Of a stretch of DNA of 64,000 bases, positions 59,044 to 64,000 are shown piece after piece. Source of the stretch: Siphonodentalium dalli (taxonomy: Eukaryota > Mollusca > Scaphopoda > Gadilida > Siphonodentaliidae). Within the stretch, counting starts at the first letter, position 1. Each line of letters opens with the position of its first letter. The notes beneath the pieces are model-generated. The model was given only the letters and a program-made list of their open reading frames with translations. It did no database searches and was not told the DNA's origin. A program made the translations under genes and the position numbers. The stretch is taken from NCBI GenBank assembly GCA_032622095.1, contig CP136064.1, positions 46,205,573 through 46,269,572 on the forward strand, written 5' to 3'.

Positions 59044-59783
59044 TCTCATATATATTTTGGATACCTCTGTATATCTGTCGGTATGTCTGTCATTTATACA
59101 AATCTACGATTCTCGACCGATCGGGACGAAACTTAGTACGTGTGTGTAGTTTGTCCAGGCGGTCGTCGTTGTCGTATTGGCGAGCCCGTGCGACGCCCAT
59201 GCAGCGCGTGCGCAGACGAGATCTCGGAAACGGGTAGAGCTATCGACTTGAAATTTGCTATGTGAATGTATCTTGTCCCGGATACGAATTTGATCAGGTC
59301 GCCGAGCTCGTGCGACGCCAGCTTCGCGCATGCGCAGACGAGATCTCGGAAACGGGTGGAGCTATCGACTTGAAATTTGCTATGTGAATGTATCTTGCCC
59401 CGGATACGAATATTATCGGGTCGCCGAGCCCGTGCGACGCCAGCTTCGTGCATGCGCAGACGAGATCTCGGAAACGGGTGGAGGCATCGACTTGAAATTT
59501 GGTATGTGAATGTATCTTGCCCCGGATACGAATTTTATCGGGTCGCTGAGCCCGTGCGACGCCAGCTTCGCGCATGCGCAGACGAGATCTCGGAAACGGG
59601 ACGAGATCTCGGAAACGGGTGGAGCTATCGACTTGAAATTTGCTATGTGAATGTATCTTGCCCCGGATACGAATTTTATCGGTTAGCATGCGCATGCGCA
59701 GACCAGATCTCGGAAACGGGTGGAGCTATCGACTTGAAATTTGGTTTTTGGATAGCCCGGACAACGTCGGGCTCATCGGCTAG
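59044..59783 (+). mobile_element. Helitron-like unit 33 (5' I, 3' a), last
   Basis: Ends CTAG at 59780-59783 followed by host T and unrelated sequence. It has a single 3' hairpin. Confidence 0.85.
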
Positions 59784-60590
59784 TTGTATATATAATGAAA
59801 TTACATGGAATAAATACTGTTTAAACTATGTTCTTAATCATACCCAAATTTACACTGATCACAAACTAATCTCACACTTGTCTTCAGTACGTGACCGACA
59901 AAATAGTGGAAATTTCGCTAGCATAAGATAGTTACACAAACCTGCTATTGTAAATTACGATAACATACACCTTTACAAACGATTCACGACATGTGTTGTT
60001 TCAAGCATCACATTTATATGGGCAATAGCGAGTACTTTTGCGCCGAACCATAATTCATATTTCAGAGTTACCGTCGATGTTATTACTGTAGGGGAGCACA
60101 ACTCATCATAGACAGCTTATCTCGATTCTATTGAAGAGGAAATAATAGTGTTGACCGAGCGGTTGGCATCAGGAATTCGCCCACAACCCATGCGCCTATC
60201 ATTTATCAAACAAGTGAAGGACTATAACAGTCATGCATGCATATATAGTACGAAGGTCGTACGAGAAAACACGCACATGAGAGGTGTGCATGCATTGCAA
60301 GAAGGCTTTGTTCCAATATGGTGACACAAACGAGGCTGTGCATGCAACGAACGTCCATATCGATATAAAAGAAATCGTCGAACTCAAAATCAGACCCAAG
60401 TTTCGTAATCCATGAATCGACTTTGAGATATGATGGTTACTTTTTGTAGTTTTGGGAGATCCTGCATTGGTGTCTCTTTGAAAGATGATACCATCCCTAT
60501 ATACATGTCATTTTGCACTAAACCATGCGACAATAAATGACCAATTCAGCATTAGTGTATATGGCTTAGAATGGCTGCGGACACACGTAC
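59784..60590. other. Unassigned flank after the array
   Basis: AT-rich, no repeats seen. Short frames on both strands lack any recognisable domain. Confidence 0.4.
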
Positions 60591-60758
60591 CACAGTAGCT
60601 ATTGCACAGTAGGTGTGACACTTTATTATGGTGGAGTTTGGTGACAATTGGTCGTCATAATTAATATGCCATAGCAAGCCATGTCGCCCTCTGCAAATTC
60701 GCACAATGAGCATACCAAGCTCTACCAGCGAAAGTCGATCTCTCAATGATGTATCTTC
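60591..60758 (-). CDS. Candidate internal exon, unknown product
   Basis: On the minus strand, 168 bp (56 codons, phase 0 at both ends) lie between an AG (60759-60760) and a GTACGT donor (60585-60590). It begins EDTSLRDRLSLVELGM and contains HGLLWHINYDDQLS. Its entry phase matches the exit phase of the candidate exon at 61053-61264, and both donors are GTACGT. The acceptor lacks a good pyrimidine tract, the main reason for doubt. I recognise no family. Confidence 0.25.
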
Positions 60759-61052
60759 CTGAATGCCTTGTCGCTGTTGATCTTTACTCAACACGCAGTG
60801 TTATATTTTGCATGCTAACACACACGTCCACTTGATAACTTAATGAATAACCAATTTCAGTCAACAGCCATGATTGTTCTTACTAAGAACAAATCGCCCA
60901 TGTAATTTCTCAGCAAATGTAAGTGAGTCAAACCTTATGCGTAGAACTAAACGTCGCAAAATAAAAAAACGCGATTGGGGAACTGTCTTAATACTCGTGA
61001 AATTAATATAAGTAGATAAAATGCTGGCATTGAGATCATATAAAAAACGTAC

Positions 61053-61264
61053 CACATGCACGATATGTGAGTTAATATCAAAAAGTTTGCTGTTGATGAC
61101 CTCTTCAGCACGAACGAAGATGTGCTGCAATTCAAGGGTGTCAAGTATCGCCAACATTCTCTCCGTATAGGACTTGATCACACTGCCATTTTGGGGAAGA
61201 GGTATGGCGGGTAAAGTGATGTTCTCAATGAAAATTGTTGTAATAATTGCTTTAGTCTCTGATA
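61053..61264 (-). CDS. Candidate internal exon, unknown product
   Basis: On the minus strand, a T-rich tract ending TCTCGTGTCAAATAG precedes 212 bp of open frame, ended by a GTACGT donor (61047-61052). The peptide reads SETKAIITTIFIENITLP, then QNGSVIKSYTERMLAILDTL, then FVRAEEVINSKLF, of natural-looking composition with N-glycosylation-type sites (NIT, NGS). It enters in phase 1 and leaves in phase 0, compatible with the next candidate exon. The flanking continuation of this frame is low-complexity Asp/Tyr sequence, which supports a boundary. Family unknown. Confidence 0.35.
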
Positions 61265-61667
61265 CTATTTGACACGAGAAAACGAAATTAAATACAAAAG
61301 ATAGATAGAATGAAGAAATTTTGAATCTACAAAATATACATGTACAGCGAACTTCATAATACACATTTTCATCATCACCGTGGTTATCACCAATTTCATT
61401 GTCATAATAATAATCATCAGTATCATCATCATCATCACCACATATAATCAATGTCGTCGCGATCTTCATCATCATATCGCCGTCGTCGTCTGAACGGTCT
61501 GTTCTAAAATAGTAACAACTCTATGTCCATTTAATCATCGCATAACAAATTATTACAACTAAAATCAAAATCAATTGATAGTTCTAAGCGTTTCTGAACA
61601 GATGTGTTATATTCATATTTGATGAAACTATATAAAACTTGTTATATGAAGAGATAGACCATCTTTA
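61265..61667. other. Unassigned, with (ATC)n stretches
   Basis: CATCATCAT-type runs near 61367 and 61417-61440. No other feature is seen. Confidence 0.5.
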
Positions 61668-61804
61668 AGACATACATACATCAATATTTCATGCTGATAA
61701 GACTAAATTTCAGTTCTAACAACATAACACATGATAGAAACATTTACCATATGGTGTCCGTTTTTGGATGTTGGCAGCCATTTTGAAATAACATCAATCC
61801 TTAA

Positions 61805-62297
61805 AGGTACGGTTGGCCTTGGCGGTGTGTATCCTGTCAAAATATTTCCACCCGTCAAAAACCGTCACAAACAGAAAGAACATAAAAATGTAGACAGACT
61901 TTGTCCGTATTTAAATAAGAAATATCGCATAAACAGTATGTTATTCTCATATGTTAACCATTGTTATGTAAACAAAAGCATAAAAAGTAACTTTTCTGGT
62001 GTTTGTTTATATTATGATGGTAAACATAAAGAGCGTTCTTTGTTGGTGAATTCCTGATATGGAACTAATAAAGAGCGTTTATGCCATTTGTGTGCGATTA
62101 GCCAGTAGCATTGTGCTGTCCTCTGTAACCCAATCAGGCTCTTGCTTAGGTAAAATATAGTAGGTATTTATGATAACATGCTGTTTACGCGATGGTCATG
62201 GTATATATGAACGAAACTGTACGCGTTTTAATGTTTTTCTGTTTACGGTGTTTGGAATAAATATGAATATTTTCGACAATCAAGGCCTCACGTGCCT
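61805..62297. mobile_element. MITE A, TTAA target
   Basis: Flanked by TTAA (61801-61804, 62298-62301). Imperfect inverted ends AGGTACGGTTGGCCTTG and (complement of right end) AGGCACGTGAGGCCTTG. Two AATAAAGAGCGTT-type motifs lie inside (about 62027, 62068). TTAA targets are used by piggyBac and Kolobok; the AGG end does not decide between them. Confidence 0.8.
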
Positions 62298-62331
62298 TTA
62301 ATGTGGTCAATTTATTAGTTGTTTTTATTAA

Positions 62332-62800
62332 AGGTACTCAATCCGATAAAACTCCTCTCAATTACTATTTCAATGGCTTCGGGGGTCAAAAATATTTGAT
62401 TCGAGTCGAGGAAGTCACCCATCAAAGCTCAGATTTGTTAGATATCGATTTTAGAAATCTATTATTTTTCATTATCGGGAATACTTTCTGGCCCAGAACA
62501 CAGTCAAAATTACCACTTGATTTTAGAGTTATCCACCCTTGTCTGTTTGAATATTGTTTTGGTGTACATATCTCGAGCAGGTTACGAAATTGACGGCAAT
62601 TATTAGTACTCATCTCGAGAAAATAGCAAATTTCAAAAATCAATATATAATAACTCTGAGCTTTGTTTGATGGGTTCCTAGACTCGAATCAAATATTTTT
62701 AACCCCCAAAGCCAAAGAAATAGTAATATAGGACCCTCTGATCGGATTGTTGTTGTTGGAACCTGTTGAGATGGGGACCCTCTGTTCGGATTGCGTACCT
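62332..62800. mobile_element. MITE B, TTAA target, ~130-bp inverted arms
   Basis: Flanked by TTAA (62328-62331, 62801-62804). The outer ends are AGGTACTCAATCCGA and AGGTACGCAATCCGA (complement). Similarity extends inward through GGTCAAAAATATTTGATTCG near 62386 and its mirror near 62682, making a foldback of about 130-bp arms. The AGGTAC start is shared with MITE A. Confidence 0.85.
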
Positions 62801-64000
62801 TTAATTCATCATTTTGGATTTTTGCAGCCATTTTGAAATAAAATTCATGATTAATATGGTCAATTTTTTTTATTAATTCACAATTTAAGAACAATTAAGA
62901 CATACATACATCAATTTTTCATGCTGATAAGACTAATATTCAGTCACAGCAATATTACACATGTTAGGAAAATTGAACATACAGCGACCATTTTGGATTT
63001 TGGCGGCCATTTCGAAATAATATTATTATCAATGTCGTAATTTGATTAGGTTTTTGATATTTATTCACCATCAAGGGAACTATTAAGACATACATACATC
63101 AGGGTTCATGCTGATAAGGCCAACTTCCAGTCCCAGCATTTACACATGATAGGAAAATTAAACAAATGGCGGCCATTTTGGATTCTGGTGGCTATTTTGA
63201 AATAACATTCATTATCATTGTGGTCAACTTTTTAATTTTGTTATTAATTCATCATTTAAGAACAATTAAGGCATACATACATCAATGTTTCATGCTGCTA
63301 AGACTAACTTTCAGTCACAGCAACATTACACATGACAGGAAAATTGGCCTTATGGTGGCCATTTTTGGATTTTGCTGGCCATTTTGAACTAACACTCATT
63401 ATTAATGTGGTTAACATATAAGTATAATTTATTTATTCATCATCTAAGAACTATTAAGACGAACATACATCAATGTTTCATTCTGATAAGACTAACTTTC
63501 AGTCCCAGCAACATAATACATGATAGGAAAATTGGCCTTATGGTGGCCATTTTGGATATTGGCGGCCATTTTGAAATAACATTCATCATTAATGGTGGTT
63601 AATATATTAGTTTTTGTATTATTAATTCATTATCTAAGAATAATTAAGACGTACATACATCAATGTTTTATGCTGATAAGACTATCAGTCCCAGCAACAT
63701 TACACGTGATAGGAAAATTGGCCTTATGGTGGCCATTTTGGATTTTGGTGGCCATTTTGGATCAAAATCATCATCAATATGGTTGGTTTGTTAGTGTTTT
63801 TATCAAGTTATCATCTGACAACAGTTTAGTCACGCATATGTTAAGGTTTCATGCTGATAACACCTAAATTCAGCACAATCAATGTGATACAAGATAGGAA
63901 AATTGGCCTTATAGCAGCCATTTTGGATTTTGGTGGCCATTTTGAAATAAAATTCATCATCAATGTGGTTAATGTATTAGTTTGTTTTTATTAATTCATC

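Larger units (their letters stand above)
29799..59783 (+). mobile_element. Head-to-tail concatemer of ~33 Helitron-like non-autonomous units
   Basis: Every unit begins TCT(A/C)...TATATATTTTG and ends with a GC-rich hairpin, 6-11 bases and CTAG. The next unit starts on the following base, or after a TCTA linker. The outermost edges are host A (29798) before TC and host T (59784) after CTAG, as expected for canonical Helitron insertion between A and T (family knowledge). Four 5' types are seen: I TCTCATATATATTTTGAAG; II TCTATACTATATATTTTGAG; III TCTTCTATATATTTTGAG; IV TCTATTATATATTTTGGAAG. Three 3' types are seen: a, AGCCCG/CGGGCT hairpin then CATCGGCTAG; b, CCGCC/GGCGG hairpin then GCTAACCTGCTAG; c, CCCG/CGGG hairpin then TCACCTTCTAG. 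No Rep or helicase domain occurs anywhere in the array. Confidence 0.85.
61668..64000 (+). repeat. ~185-bp satellite running off the window
   Basis: GGCCATTTTGGATTTTGG and variants recur near 62991, 63173, 63356, 63547, 63735 and 63918 (spacing 182-191 bp), each followed by GCCATTTTGAAATAA and AAGACATACATACATCA. A first copy at 61668-61800 is separated from the rest by two MITE insertions. Predicted frames are repeat translations. Confidence 0.92.

Noticed and set aside
29900-59700. Dozens of 60-150-codon frames on both strands with repeating phrases such as RRDLGNGWSYRLEI
   Set aside because: They are translations of the 122-bp repeat. Because 122 is not a multiple of three, successive monomers shift frame and all frames are briefly open. 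There is no codon or start-site logic.
60861-61475. 204-codon minus-strand frame as one gene
   Set aside because: Its start is low-complexity Asp/Tyr from ATC repeats and its end lacks domain character; only the central 212 bp between splice-like sites is plausible.

Overview
This is animal nuclear DNA, most probably from a marine invertebrate. That is inferred from several copies of APE-type (CR1/Jockey-group) non-LTR retrotransposons, Helitron-like elements, TTAA-targeted MITEs, long inverted repeats and satellite arrays. There is no compact gene layout, no operon and no rRNA or tRNA gene that I can recognise. I cannot name the species. No host gene is certain. A few exon-like stretches are flagged at low confidence (about 10.0-10.5 kb, 12.7-12.9 kb minus strand, 60.6-61.3 kb minus strand). 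Almost everything else is mobile or repetitive.

Layout. 0.46-0.98 kb: small inverted repeats and a cluster of 46-bp perfect palindromes. 1-7 kb: a large inverted repeat whose outer arms are arrays of a ~145-bp monomer; the right arm is interrupted by a 0.73-kb element with a 9-bp duplication. 7-9.3 kb: about two and a half tandem copies of an ~860-bp unit, itself built from ~188-bp subrepeats and sharing a module with the inverted repeat. 9.3-13 kb: mostly unique sequence, a decayed reverse-transcriptase (RT) fragment and a weak gene candidate. 13.1-22.8 kb: a second long inverted repeat. Its left arm was split by a 4.15-kb endonuclease/RT retrotransposon (11-bp target duplication, poly-A tail, several lesions, catalytic Asp lost). 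22.8-24.1 kb: one RT fragment nested in another. 26.6-27.45 kb: a palindrome-packed GATATC foldback element with a 6-bp target duplication. 27.6-28 kb: a piggyBac-like MITE with two hairpins. 28.2-29.3 kb: another RT remnant.

29.8-59.8 kb is the most striking part. It is an almost seamless head-to-tail concatemer of about 33 short units that look like non-autonomous Helitrons: 5' TC, a 3' hairpin followed by CTAG, and host A and T at the two outer edges. Units meet directly (CTAG then TCT) or through a TCTA linker. They carry a few interchangeable 5' and 3' ends, and many contain a 122-bp tandem repeat. Five units (32.0-35.5 kb) are in the opposite orientation. One unit was later split by a 2.9-kb 5'-truncated retrotransposon (15-bp target duplication) whose RT motifs are intact and which carries a 447-bp in-frame tandem duplication. 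No Rep/helicase gene is present, so any mobilising enzyme must lie elsewhere.

61.7-64 kb: a ~185-bp satellite running off the window, with two MITEs inserted exactly at TTAA sites of the monomer.

Many short open frames here are by-products of the 122-bp repeat (not a multiple of three, so all frames are sampled) and are not annotated as genes.
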